From contig CAXYVG010000076.1 of the NCBI GenBank assembly GCA_964292325.1, positions 1 through 17,989 on the forward strand: a DNA stretch of 17,989 nt. Reading direction: 5' to 3'. Origin of the DNA: CTSoil-075 sp964292325. GTDB lineage: Bacteria > Bacillota > Negativicutes > DSM-13327. The stretch's first letter is position 1; every line of letters begins with the position of its first letter. Under the pieces are notes generated by a model, which made no database searches, had not been told where the DNA came from, and worked only from the letters and a program-made list of their open reading frames with translations. Of this stretch, positions 1 through 9,959 are shown in pieces. Both the position numbers and the translations under genes were made by a program.

Positions 1-2060
1 TTGAAGACATCGCTCCCGATCGGTACAGAGACAATTCGATCATCCTCATTGCCCAATATATTACCCAATCTGACTGTACCTACGCCTTCTGCATGGATGC
101 CTTCCGGAGCAATGACATACCTTCTTCCTACAAACGCATTTTCTCTTTCAAAACCGCTGATTTTATCACTTTCAACCAGTTTATCGCGTTTGTAAATAAA
201 GCCGTGATCAGCCGTAATGATGAAACGGATATTGTTGGCGCTGGTCAATCTCTTGATCATTGTATGAATTTCTTCCACGGCTTCTTCGCATGCCGTAAAT
301 ACTTCATTTTCGGTATTCAGTTTGTCGCCTCTCGCATCAATTTGATTGTGGTATACGTAAACTACCTCTTGACCTGAAAAGATTTCTTTCAGTTCAGCTA
401 TTTTCATGGTCTTGATATCATCAAACTGAACGGTACGACTGTTTGGAACAAAACTCTGTAACACCTGCTCTCTCGAGTTTAAGTTATCACAAACCTTGCC
501 ATCCACCAGAACATTAAACTCTCTGCTCATAGATAATTTTCTGTGAGGAAGCAGTGCCGACATGCCAAACCTTGTGTAGGATGGCAAGACACTTTGCATT
601 GTATCAATGGATGCAATACATTTTTCATCCTCCATCAATCTTTTTAGTAAAGTCTGTCCCACTTCAAACCGAAAGGCATCGGAAATAATGACTACAATAC
701 GCTCTTTGGCGCGGCGTACATACTTATCATAAAACTCTTGTTGTTTGACTAGCCCTGTATCTCCCTTACACTCCATAAAAGCACGATTCCAAGCCACTGA
801 AAGCGGATTAAGGTAACGATTCGTATAGATGTTCTCGACCAAATCCCGCAAATTCTCAAAAGGGGTATTATTGAGCACTTGGTCATAGTGATAGTAAAAA
901 TAGCGGTATTTTTGATCAATCGCATAATCTTCCGCTATATAACTCTTCCATATGTCCGATGCAGTTTTCTTGGGCTCAAAACGCGCTGCCATAATCAGAT
1001 GATAGGCATTTTCCAAAATGTAATAATGAGAATAGTACAGCTGACCATAATGCATTTTTCTCCTCATTCGGCAAAGTTCCGTTATTGTATGCCCGTTTAC
1101 TTTGGCATCTGAGTCTTCATTCTCAAGCCTTTCGATCAGCCATTTAAGCAAGAAAACATCCGCTTTTTTGAAAATCTCAAGCTCTGCTAAATCACTGATA
1201 TTTAACTTTTCAAAGACGGCATCACCATTTAAAGTGTTGTAAACCAAATCAGACAACTCGTCAAAACTATCTTTATAGATCAAGCTGTTCATCAAGCTAT
1301 CCAGAAACGCGATTATATTGCCTGATTTGTAGGAACAATAGTTTTTCCAAGCCTGAGGTAGCTCCGACTGAATGACCTTCGAGGTATACGTTGCAAATAG
1401 GGTGTAGATAAATTTGGACAGGGATGGCGAAACATCGGTGTAGCCAAAATTTTCTTCGCACATCTTCCAAAACGGTTCAATCAAATCATACTTTTCAAAC
1501 TCTGCCAGATATTTGTTTTCCTCCAGCTCGCCATCCGTAATTACCATACGGACGATTTCTTCGAAAGATACGATTTTTGTCCTGCAGAGGACACTCATTA
1601 GCGCGGTCTCAATGACGCTCTTGTTGAAGTTTTCAATCTCAAGTTCATAGAATTTCTGAGTTCTGTCTTTTGCACCGAAGAACTTGATATAATGCTGCAG
1701 CACTGGTTTATACTTTTCATCAATCCCCAAGTCAACTTGAAGTAAAGAAGCCCTGTCTGCAAAAAACTCTTTCGAATAACGGATCGTATCTGCCAGATGG
1801 TTTTCTTTAAGAGCAGGTTTAGGGAAAGGAGCGTAAACCAAATAATTGGTAATGGTATCTTCGCGCTCTAAAAAATACTTAATGTAGAACTGATTGTCAT
1901 GCTCCAACTTTAAAATTTTTGCATGTTCAAGTTCCAAGCTATCTATGTCTGAAACAAATTCAGCGCCTGCATCGTACCAAAATACCAGCTTGCGTACATC
2001 ACCCACAAATTCGCTGTTGAGCTTATCTGTAATTTGTTTTAGGTTAAGCTCTGCCATCAT
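1..2060 (-). CDS. pglZ: BREX phosphatase-like protein PglZ (type A), C-terminus cut by the window edge
   Basis: PglZ is a core BREX protein of the alkaline-phosphatase-like superfamily, needed for both phage exclusion and host methylation. The open frame runs without a stop from an ATG at 2060 (or the adjacent ATG at 2057) to the left edge, giving 686 codons; the family is usually about 800-880 residues, so the C-terminal end is missing. Two metal-site-like motifs are visible: VVIISDAFRFEVG (D at about residue 461) and ITADHGFIYKRD (D618, H619), as in the PglZ domain. The first ATG overlaps the TGA of the upstream gene, and GAGGTG lies just before it; the second ATG has better ribosome-binding spacing. 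The position after pglX and the extra gene fits type 1 BREX. brxL would be expected beyond the edge. Confidence 0.93.
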   Translation of the reverse strand, partial: MMAELNLKQITDKLNSEFVGDVRKLVFWYDAGAEFVSDIDSLELEHAKILKLEHDNQFYIKYFLEREDTITNYLVYAPFPKPALKENHLADTIRYSKEFFADRASLLQVDLGIDEKYKPVLQHYIKFFGAKDRTQKFYELEIENFNKSVIETALMSVLCRTKIVSFEEIVRMVITDGELEENKYLAEFEKYDLIEPFWKMCEENFGYTDVSPSLSKFIYTLFATYTSKVIQSELPQAWKNYCSYKSGNIIAFLDSLMNSLIYKDSFDELSDLVYNTLNGDAVFEKLNISDLAELEIFKKADVFLLKWLIERLENEDSDAKVNGHTITELCRMRRKMHYGQLYYSHYYILENAYHLIMAARFEPKKTASDIWKSYIAEDYAIDQKYRYFYYHYDQVLNNTPFENLRDLVENIYTNRYLNPLSVAWNRAFMECKGDTGLVKQQEFYDKYVRRAKERIVVIISDAFRFEVGQTLLKRLMEDEKCIASIDTMQSVLPSYTRFGMSALLPHRKLSMSREFNVLVDGKVCDNLNSREQVLQSFVPNSRTVQFDDIKTMKIAELKEIFSGQEVVYVYHNQIDARGDKLNTENEVFTACEEAVEEIHTMIKRLTSANNIRFIITADHGFIYKRDKLVESDKISGFERENAFVGRRYVIAPEGIHAEGVGTVRLGNILGNEDDRIVSVPIGSDVF

Positions 2061-2638
2061 TTCACCTCTTCTAACAAGTCATTTAGCTTCTTTATAACCG
2101 AAGGAATGCTCTTACTCTTTTTACATATAATGATGATTTTGTCCGTTGGGAATTTGTTTTCTTGCAATTGATTCTTAAGGAATTCTCCAATATTATGCAA
2201 AAACTCATCATAAGTATAGTTGTATATAATGAGTATGCCGGAATGGTAATAGTGTTTATTATTAGTGAATTTTGATAGTGTCACTATATCCTTATAAACA
2301 CCTTCCTGATAGTTCCCTTCTATCTTTCCTTTAACCTCAACCACTATTGCATTTCCCTTCATCATACCTGGGACATGAAATACGAAGTCAGGATTCTTCC
2401 GTGAGTTTCTATCAAATGCAATATGTCCGCTTTTATCTATCTCCCCATGTATCTGTACATCAGTCAACCCTCTTGCAGATTGGACCGATCTCATTTGATG
2501 GTATAGTTCATAACAAAAAACTCTTTCCCTTACAATTCCTGAGGACTCATAGGTCGTTGTGATTTTATAGTACTCATCTCCAACATTGTCAAGAGAGCCC
2601 TTGATCATTTCAACGAATGACTCTATTTTTTCATCCAT
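2057..2638 (-). CDS. PD-(D/E)XK nuclease-like accessory gene inside the BREX operon
   Basis: This 193-residue protein is not one of the six core type 1 BREX proteins. It carries a plausible PD-(D/E)XK nuclease core: an N-terminal helix with RERVFCYELYHQ (E44), then N82-P83-D84-F, then a hydrophobic strand leading to IVVEVKGK (E101, K103). The spacing of 17 residues between D84 and E101 is normal for this fold. It begins 9 bases after the pglX stop with a GAGGGTG ribosome-binding site, and its TGA overlaps the pglZ start (ATGATG), so it is translationally coupled to a core gene. Its base composition (about 27-35% GC in sampled blocks) is lower than in pglZ (about 45% in a sampled block). It could be an active nuclease restricting unmodified or modified DNA, or a catalytically retained DNA-binding accessory. 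The fold call is inference from motifs; the exact family is not recognised. Confidence 0.85.
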   Translation of the reverse strand: MDEKIESFVEMIKGSLDNVGDEYYKITTTYESSGIVRERVFCYELYHQMRSVQSARGLTDVQIHGEIDKSGHIAFDRNSRKNPDFVFHVPGMMKGNAIVVEVKGKIEGNYQEGVYKDIVTLSKFTNNKHYYHSGILIIYNYTYDEFLHNIGEFLKNQLQENKFPTDKIIIICKKSKSIPSVIKKLNDLLEEVK

Positions 2639-2647
2639 TGGACACCC

Positions 2648-5600
2648 TCAAATCTTCGCAAGGATGCTAAGTTTGTTACCATCTTGCCCCGTTTGAACCT
2701 TCTCGTAGTTCACCTTTACCCCATCATCCAAATCAATCGCTATGCGGCTAATGGCAAGGTGAGCAATCTTCTCGTCATATTCTTTGGTCTCTTTGAGTTG
2801 CTTGACAAGCTTTTCCTTACGTTTTTCTGCTTGTGCAACCTCGCGAGCATTAGTACTGTTTTCTGCCATGTCATTCATGCGTTCAATTTCACTCATATAG
2901 ATTTTCTGCATCTTGTGAAGATAATCTACGCGGACAACTCCTGTAGTGTCGGCAGTGTAACGGTGCATATAAACAAGCGCCTTGAACCCTTCTTGTTTAC
3001 CACTGTCATATAACCAGTAAATAGGACGCTTTTGATAAGTTTGTGTATGATCCTTGTAGAAGTCCTTAATGAAGTAATTACGTATAATTTCTCTTGAGGT
3101 ATTTCCTTTGTTTCCGATTGCTTTAGCAATGAAATCAAGATTTTCTTCAAAGGTTTCTTCCCCGTATGCACATTTGACGAAATCCGTAAAACGGCCTACG
3201 ATATCATCTCCAAAATACTCTTCATCCGTAATTAGAATGCAGTTATCTTTGTCAGGAGTAAATGTCGTGTATTTGTTCTCATCCCAACCACCTCCTGCAA
3301 AAGCAAGACCATTCTCATCAATAGAATATCTTCCGAACATACAACCCACTGCATAAGAAATAAAACTCTTAATATCCATTTGAAGGTCTGCTTTACGAAT
3401 AGTTATGGCCTTTTCATCTACTTCTGGACTAAGTTCGTCCTGCAATCCATATATATCAATAAGGATACTATTGATTTTTTCTTCATTTAATTTTACCTTA
3501 GCAAAGTGCGACTTACAGTCCTTTTGCCAGTTGGTGAAAGCTTTTTCAATTGTCGTTCCATTTAACAAAGGATGCTTTAAAAAATCCCATGAAGTTTCTG
3601 AAGAGTCCCAATCAATACGTGATGTACTAACTAACTCACTTGAAAAATTCTGTATTTTCTCGTTATCAAAAATCTCATGATAAAGAGGAATTAAAATGAT
3701 ATCGCCAACTTTAAAATCCATCGTTGGGGAAAATATCTTAAGGTATTCTTTTGAAACTTTACTATTTAATAATGCTTGAATAAATAACAGTTTTTGACTA
3801 TCATCACAGAATCCTTTGGCACCCTTAGAATCAAATAAAAATCCACTTTCAGAATATCTAACAGAAATATCTCCTGCACTTATTGAGGACCAAGTTATAC
3901 CCTCTCTAAATCCGAAAGATCCATTATAATTATGAGAACGAATGCGACCTGTTTCCAAATCAATGTTATTTCTTATCTCGAAACCGTCATTGTACCAATT
4001 TACTACTAATTCATTATTTCCATACCACTTCCTATAATCACCACCTTTATTATATGGGAACCATTTATATCCACTTTGTAATGCTTCAACAGAGTTGTTG
4101 CAATTGAATAAAATTTCATTAATTGGTATTTCAAACCAATTACGCAAAAACCTGTCATTACCAGCTGTAGCCATTCCTTCTCTAGTAGTTAGAACCGTTC
4201 CTAACGCAGGGTTCACGAATGGTTTGATAATTGCCTCCGAAACCCAATAACTAAAGGGCAATCCTGGTACATTCTTAAAATTATCTTCTTTTGAAACATA
4301 GTGTAATCGTGAACCGCAATTTAGCATTCCGGATGAAATGCCTTCCTTTGTATCATACTTATCAAAGTCACACAGGATCCATGGGTTATTTTTTGAAACT
4401 AAAAATAGCTTTTCTATATCTGCAGGCTCAATAAATTGAAATGTCTTTTTGTGTAATTTGAAATAATGCCCTTTATAGTTTTCTATATATTTATTACGAA
4501 TAGTAAATGAAGTAGATCCAAAGTCAATTCCAAAAATGCCACGTCCCATGTGAAGTAAACTTGCTATAGAGCAGTTACCAAACATTTTTTCCCTAAGTTT
4601 TTCAAAAGAAGATAATGCTAAAAATGAAGGTTGCGTTATCATTGAATAATATCCATTTATTTTCGTATATTTTGCACATCTCTCAATAAACACAGAAAAG
4701 AAATCGCTTTTGCTATCTGGGTAAAATTTCTTAACGTACTTAGAAAGTTTCAGTCCCATTCCACTACTACCCATATAAGGTGGATTAGTCACAACAACAT
4801 CATATTTCTGTGCCATTGCTTCACCGATGGCAATTATTTCTCGCAATTTTTCTTGTGAATCTTCTGCGTCAATACTCTCTAATGAAATCTGACCTCTAAT
4901 TTGAAAATCCTCAATAAAATATCTGAGTAATTCCCAATTACAGTTATCAATATTTAAAATAGACCCATATTCTTTTGCATCGTAAAAGCTATCCAACAAA
5001 CACTCCATCTGTTGAACTACTATATTTCTTTCCTTTTGGATTAACGAGTGGCCGAAATACTGCAAGTGTGATTTATTTATGTCATTACTCTCTTTGATGG
5101 AAAAAAGTTTCGGTGTGCATCCTCTCATCAAAAATCTACGGTCATATTTTCTAGCCTTCATCATCACGGCAAAATATGTTAGCTGATAGGCTCTATCATC
5201 AATATCAAGTCCATACAAGTTATTTTCAACAATTGCACTTGCTGCATCTCTTTGTGTATAGCCTTGGCTTTGATATATTTGCATAAGAACATCAAAAGCA
5301 TAAACAAGGATATGACCACTTCCCATACATGGATCAATAAACTTGATTTCTTCGAGGCTAAAATCAGTATATTCTTTTCTTATTTTTTCGAGTTCTTTTT
5401 TGACAATTTCTTCTTGTTCCGTCTCATCAATGTAATATTTCCACTCAGATTTCAAATTATCATTAGGATGTCCCTCATACCATAATCGTCCTAGGGAATT
5501 TTCAACCATGTAACGTACAATCCAATCAGGTGTAAATAGTTGTGTAGCTGCGGGAATCCTCTCTTTAGTAATTTTGATTTTCTCCTTAAGTAATGAGAAT

Positions 5601-6319
5601 ACCTCTGATTTTGGTTCCGTATTGTAATACTGATACATCCATCCAATAATCTCTACTGCCTCAGTGAAATCTTCTTCTTCAATATCATTAACAAGGTGGC
5701 TCACAATCCCATCACTATCCGTAAAAGAAATGGTCAACAAAAGTTCCGTGTAATCAGCAGTCTTTTCAAACAGCATCGGAAGCACTTCATTCAGTTTGTT
5801 GCATTGCTTGATAAAGAGCATACGGAACAGTTCGTCCAGTTTGTTCACTTGTTTTAGCTGCAGGATTTGATCAGATTCATAAGCTGAGAACTCCATATCG
5901 GTATCAAAAGGGGTCGTCACCATATCCGGCTCTGATTTTTCCGGTATTTCGCTGGAAAGCACCCTGATACGAGATGGTAAATAATCATTGACCTCCATGA
6001 ATCGAATGGCAATCAATCGGTTAAACCATGTATAAGCAACTTCTTCTATAACAAATTGAAAGGCTGTTTTGTAATCCGATGTGCTTTCTTTTTCCTTGAT
6101 TCGTTTTACCAGTGCATTACGCTGTTTGATTTCATGGTCGGATATTTCGTTAGGGTTCCCCGTTCCAATATCAAAAAACTGGATATTTCCTGTTGAAATG
6201 GAAAGGGGCTGTGAAATCCCCTTTTCATTAATGCCAATTAGGCCTGCTTTATATGTAATTTCGCTGATTAGTTTTCTTCGCGCCCATACAGCAAAGTTCT
6301 TGATAGCTGTTTTATTCAT
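2648..6319 (-). CDS. pglX: BREX adenine-specific DNA methyltransferase PglX
   Basis: PglX is the BREX N6-adenine methyltransferase that marks one strand of a short asymmetric site and supplies target specificity to the defence complex. The 1223-residue protein has the SAM-binding motif FIDPCMGSGH (residues 327-336), a following acidic LYGLDIDDRA (368-377) and the catalytic NPPY (512-515, in VVTNPPYMGSSG). The N-terminal 300 residues, ending in the AATQLFTPDWIVRYMVENSL segment typical of type I-like adenine methylases, and the long C-terminal half fit full-length type 1 PglX. The ATG at 6319 has a GGGGGT ribosome-binding site and lies 12 bases after the brxC stop. The central part (roughly 3600-5500) is more AT-rich than both ends, which suggests exchange of the specificity region. 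No homopolymer tract suggesting phase variation was noticed. Confidence 0.96.
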   Translation of the reverse strand: MNKTAIKNFAVWARRKLISEITYKAGLIGINEKGISQPLSISTGNIQFFDIGTGNPNEISDHEIKQRNALVKRIKEKESTSDYKTAFQFVIEEVAYTWFNRLIAIRFMEVNDYLPSRIRVLSSEIPEKSEPDMVTTPFDTDMEFSAYESDQILQLKQVNKLDELFRMLFIKQCNKLNEVLPMLFEKTADYTELLLTISFTDSDGIVSHLVNDIEEEDFTEAVEIIGWMYQYYNTEPKSEVFSLLKEKIKITKERIPAATQLFTPDWIVRYMVENSLGRLWYEGHPNDNLKSEWKYYIDETEQEEIVKKELEKIRKEYTDFSLEEIKFIDPCMGSGHILVYAFDVLMQIYQSQGYTQRDAASAIVENNLYGLDIDDRAYQLTYFAVMMKARKYDRRFLMRGCTPKLFSIKESNDINKSHLQYFGHSLIQKERNIVVQQMECLLDSFYDAKEYGSILNIDNCNWELLRYFIEDFQIRGQISLESIDAEDSQEKLREIIAIGEAMAQKYDVVVTNPPYMGSSGMGLKLSKYVKKFYPDSKSDFFSVFIERCAKYTKINGYYSMITQPSFLALSSFEKLREKMFGNCSIASLLHMGRGIFGIDFGSTSFTIRNKYIENYKGHYFKLHKKTFQFIEPADIEKLFLVSKNNPWILCDFDKYDTKEGISSGMLNCGSRLHYVSKEDNFKNVPGLPFSYWVSEAIIKPFVNPALGTVLTTREGMATAGNDRFLRNWFEIPINEILFNCNNSVEALQSGYKWFPYNKGGDYRKWYGNNELVVNWYNDGFEIRNNIDLETGRIRSHNYNGSFGFREGITWSSISAGDISVRYSESGFLFDSKGAKGFCDDSQKLLFIQALLNSKVSKEYLKIFSPTMDFKVGDIILIPLYHEIFDNEKIQNFSSELVSTSRIDWDSSETSWDFLKHPLLNGTTIEKAFTNWQKDCKSHFAKVKLNEEKINSILIDIYGLQDELSPEVDEKAITIRKADLQMDIKSFISYAVGCMFGRYSIDENGLAFAGGGWDENKYTTFTPDKDNCILITDEEYFGDDIVGRFTDFVKCAYGEETFEENLDFIAKAIGNKGNTSREIIRNYFIKDFYKDHTQTYQKRPIYWLYDSGKQEGFKALVYMHRYTADTTGVVRVDYLHKMQKIYMSEIERMNDMAENSTNAREVAQAEKRKEKLVKQLKETKEYDEKIAHLAISRIAIDLDDGVKVNYEKVQTGQDGNKLSILAKI

Positions 6320-6331
6320 GTTGACCCCCTA

Positions 6332-9300
6332 TTAAAATTCGATATTGAGAATAACACCTTCCTGAATACGCTGTTTCAATTTTGTTTTTAGTGCGTCCAC
6401 GTACCGGTCAACATCGGCTTCCGTTTCGATTCGCCAAGTTGCTTCAGAGTTGATGGCTTTAATACTGACAGTTGTCGTCTTTTTTGCTTTATAGGTACCT
6501 GGAGGGTCTGAAACGGCATCATCTGTTGAATCATCAGAGCTCCCAGTCCCTTTGCCTGCTATAATCTTTGCTTCTTCTTCAGTGATTTCATTCAACAAAC
6601 GCACTTTAAGGGCATCTGCTTCTATTTTGATATTTTGTAGCGTTGCTACATTATTACATGACTCCGCTTTATCACGTATCTCTGCAAAGGCATCAATAAC
6701 TTTCCTGGATAGTTTCTCTTTGCATTCTTTCCCTTCTAGTTCCTCCGCGACACGAATACGCGCCTCTTCAATCGCGATAAAAACGGGCACTTCCATTTCT
6801 GCAAGCAAATTACTGTAAAGTTCTTTATACCGATCCAAGAGGTCCGGTAATTTTCTGATTTCTCTGTAAGGTGAACGGGATTTCATTATGGTCTTGATTT
6901 CTTCAACAACTTTTTCAATTTCATTGTTTACGATAAACGTCTTACTGTCATCGTAAATTTTTAAGAGTTTGAGACTGCGATTCCAAATGTCAATCTGGTC
7001 CCCTATGAAGAACGATTTTATCGGCTCATAATCTTCGGCGAATTCCAGAAGCTCCTCTTGTTTCTCATTCACTGATTTAAAGAATTCTGTAGAGTACTGG
7101 ATTGTCAATAAGTTTAGAAGCAAGGACTTTCCATCCTTAACTACATTTTCACCTGGATAGCTGGACTCATTCTTGTAATGTATCTCAAACTTCTCTAGGT
7201 CATTTTTAAGATGAGTCGCATACTGTTGGAAGCTCTTCAAAATGGCATCATCTTCATCACTAGCAGTTGTGACATTGAAGAGCTCTTTCATCACTTCTCT
7301 TACTACTTTTTTCTGCTTGTCGTTAGCTTTTTCCCGTTTTTCCGTGAGGAGTTTTTCAAGATATTCTTTACGGCTCAAATAACGGTAAACTTCATCTTCA
7401 GACTTTGTCAGGAGCGTCACTACGTCATTGTTTACAAAGAACGCAATATCGCCGTCTTTGAACAACTTCGCAACCAACCACTGGACATCATCTCCAACAA
7501 AGCCATAAGGCGGTTTTGTAAATCGTTCCACAATAGATTTCATGGATGTTTTCGCATGTCTTAGCGAGTTCATGCTGACGAAATCAAGCACATCATTGAG
7601 TGCCAATCTGTTTGGTATTTGGGTAGTACCGTCAATTGAAAGTTGGCTATTATTAGTTCCCTTCAAAATGGCCCGGATATTGGCTTCACTCATCGCTGTA
7701 TCAATATAAGACAGCTTATGGTAAGTTACGTTCACGAGCTTGCCCAGTGCCTCATTGATTCGAGCAGAAACATCTTTAGCTCCAATCTGTAGTTTATCCC
7801 CATTGCTGTATATATCAGCATTTCTGAGGGATTGCTCAAGGAAGATCCTTGCATTGCCGCTTCTTTCGCGCATTTCAACGCGTTTCGCTTCTTTGATTTG
7901 TTCATACTTAGTCACTGTATTGGAAGAATTGAGTCTCAGGTATTTCTCTATTTTCAGAGCGCTCCGAATTTCATCCATAAACGCTTTATCATCAGGAAGA
8001 GCCACCAAAATGCTGGCGTTCTGACCACTCATTAGGCGTAGTGTCGTTTCATCTGTCCCCAACTCATAGTTCGGCGTCAATATTTTGAGCGAAATGTCAT
8101 GATTTTGATTTGACTTGTAAGGTCTATCGTCCACAAACTGGTTGAACGAGAACGTATAGCGCCCGTTAAATGCAGGGTAACGGTATTTCTTTTCATCAAA
8201 AAGTCCATCAAAAATCAGCTCTGATACTTTCCCGATAACCTCTGAAATTTCAACATTTTGACTCTCGATTTCCCTGTTGATTTCCTGTTCCTCATCGGTA
8301 AGGAATACATAAACTTCCCCATTTTTTTGGATCAGCGTTTGACGGACAAGGCGTTTTAAAGCTTCTTCGACTTTATTTTTTAATGCAATTCTGTCGTCGT
8401 CTATATTTGAAACCATAAGACTTGTAATGTTTTCGAGATTGGCAACCACTTCTTTGACGTATTTGATCATGAATAAGGTTTTTAACACAGCGACATCAAA
8501 GCAGTCCTCTGATTTCTCGGGATTTAGGTACTCATTGTCATAGGCGCGAATGATCACACCCTTATGGCTATGATCAAGGAACTCCTCCAAGGCATCATAG
8601 AACATGTTTACAGGAACAATTGTCCCCTCGGTCTTGTCCATTATCTTCATCGCTGACTCTTTGAAGAGTGCCAGCATGGAACGTTCCCCTTCGGCTAAGT
8701 GTTTCCCGCTGGCCCCGTGCGTTCTGATGGAAGTCAGGACGCTGGCAAGAAGATTGAACTGGTATGGGACAAAAGGATAGATTGCCGCAAAATTATTGCG
8801 ATCTGAATAGAGTTTCTTTTCTATGCCGTCATTGAAAATGATGAGATTTTTGATGATGGTGTCTTTTTCATCGTAAAGTAGACCTAGTGTCTGTTTCCCG
8901 CTCTCTGTTTTCTCCAGTATTCTCTTGCGAATAACTTCATCCACGTTGGCAGAAGAAAGCGATAGTCTGGTATCAAAGCGCCCTTGAATCTTGGAAAAAT
9001 CATTTCCTTTTGTCTTGGTGATGCTGTCAATATCCTGCTGACTGGTTACTAAAACCCATGCTTTTCCGCCACAAGCGGTGCCTAAGTCTTCTGTTACAGT
9101 TTGAAGATTTAGCATCAATTTGGAATCATCGCCGATGTATTGGCCAATTTCATCTACAAGGAAGACCACATGATGGTTATTGCCTTTCTTTTCAATGTGC
9201 TTTTTGACCATTTCAGCAAAAGTGGCAACATCGATATTGTAGGCTCCTGTTGCACTTGCGCACCAATTTTTCGCAGCATCCATGCTCATGTAATCAATCT

Positions 9301-9946
9301 GAACTAATGCCTTACAAACGTAATCTTGAATAAGTCTAAATTGATGACGAGAATCTTCCCATTCTTTGCCACGAATTTCTGCAAAGGCTACTTTGAAATC
9401 CTCATACTTATCTTCATCGGAAAGCTGTCTCTCCAAATCAGCTAAAAAAGGATTCGCTCCATAGAATCCCAGGTGCTGATTAAAGACTTTTAAAAATACT
9501 GAAAGAATGGCTTCTTTATTATTTTGGGAATCTGCCATTCCACTTTTCGAATCAATATTAAATAGAATGACATCACTGGATACATTTGCAGCAAGGCGCA
9601 TATCTGCAAGAACCATCTCATCTTTAATTTTTCTGTCTTCAATAAAATATTCAAGTGCTGTTTTGCCATCAACTAAACGATTCTCTAAAAGATAAGATAA
9701 AATTTTCAGGAAGTGCGATTTACCACTCCCAAAGAAACCGGATATCCAAACACCCATTTTGTCTGTGTTGCCAACGATTCCTTTTTTATAGCTTGAGAAA
9801 AAGTCTGCAAAATGCTTTTGCAATTCTCTTGTGACGACGTACTCTTCAAGTTCTTGTCTGACATTTTCGTCATCACCTTGTCCAACTTTGATAACGCCTT
9901 TGATTTCTCTATCGATCGGTTTTGCAAACATATTTTTCACATACAT
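6332..9946 (-). CDS. brxC: BREX P-loop ATPase BrxC
   Basis: BrxC is the large AAA+-like ATPase of BREX, required for defence and modification. At 1204 residues it has the usual family length. Visible nucleotide-binding elements are a Walker A motif GFFGSGKSHF (residues 70-79), a Walker B segment HVVFLVDEIGQY (259-270, D265/E266), a sensor-1-like strand WVLVTSQQDID (297-306) and an arginine-rich GRFDTRLSL (322-330). The rest contains charged helical stretches, including a probable coiled coil near residues 890-960, and a low-complexity Gly/Ser/Asp linker (about residues 1138-1150) before a conserved C-terminal domain. The ATG at 9946 lies 13 bases after the brxB stop with GGGG upstream; 12 bases separate its stop from pglX. 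It is part of the single BREX transcript. Confidence 0.95.
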   Translation of the reverse strand: MYVKNMFAKPIDREIKGVIKVGQGDDENVRQELEEYVVTRELQKHFADFFSSYKKGIVGNTDKMGVWISGFFGSGKSHFLKILSYLLENRLVDGKTALEYFIEDRKIKDEMVLADMRLAANVSSDVILFNIDSKSGMADSQNNKEAILSVFLKVFNQHLGFYGANPFLADLERQLSDEDKYEDFKVAFAEIRGKEWEDSRHQFRLIQDYVCKALVQIDYMSMDAAKNWCASATGAYNIDVATFAEMVKKHIEKKGNNHHVVFLVDEIGQYIGDDSKLMLNLQTVTEDLGTACGGKAWVLVTSQQDIDSITKTKGNDFSKIQGRFDTRLSLSSANVDEVIRKRILEKTESGKQTLGLLYDEKDTIIKNLIIFNDGIEKKLYSDRNNFAAIYPFVPYQFNLLASVLTSIRTHGASGKHLAEGERSMLALFKESAMKIMDKTEGTIVPVNMFYDALEEFLDHSHKGVIIRAYDNEYLNPEKSEDCFDVAVLKTLFMIKYVKEVVANLENITSLMVSNIDDDRIALKNKVEEALKRLVRQTLIQKNGEVYVFLTDEEQEINREIESQNVEISEVIGKVSELIFDGLFDEKKYRYPAFNGRYTFSFNQFVDDRPYKSNQNHDISLKILTPNYELGTDETTLRLMSGQNASILVALPDDKAFMDEIRSALKIEKYLRLNSSNTVTKYEQIKEAKRVEMRERSGNARIFLEQSLRNADIYSNGDKLQIGAKDVSARINEALGKLVNVTYHKLSYIDTAMSEANIRAILKGTNNSQLSIDGTTQIPNRLALNDVLDFVSMNSLRHAKTSMKSIVERFTKPPYGFVGDDVQWLVAKLFKDGDIAFFVNNDVVTLLTKSEDEVYRYLSRKEYLEKLLTEKREKANDKQKKVVREVMKELFNVTTASDEDDAILKSFQQYATHLKNDLEKFEIHYKNESSYPGENVVKDGKSLLLNLLTIQYSTEFFKSVNEKQEELLEFAEDYEPIKSFFIGDQIDIWNRSLKLLKIYDDSKTFIVNNEIEKVVEEIKTIMKSRSPYREIRKLPDLLDRYKELYSNLLAEMEVPVFIAIEEARIRVAEELEGKECKEKLSRKVIDAFAEIRDKAESCNNVATLQNIKIEADALKVRLLNEITEEEAKIIAGKGTGSSDDSTDDAVSDPPGTYKAKKTTTVSIKAINSEATWRIETEADVDRYVDALKTKLKQRIQEGVILNIEF

Positions 9947-9959
9947 ATCGTTTTACCCC

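Noticed and set aside
6552..8035. Plus-strand ORFs opposite brxC and similar ones opposite pglX and pglZ
   Set aside because: They overlap long conserved minus-strand genes completely, have no ribosome-binding sites and show low-complexity Ser/Phe/Leu composition typical of antisense shadows.
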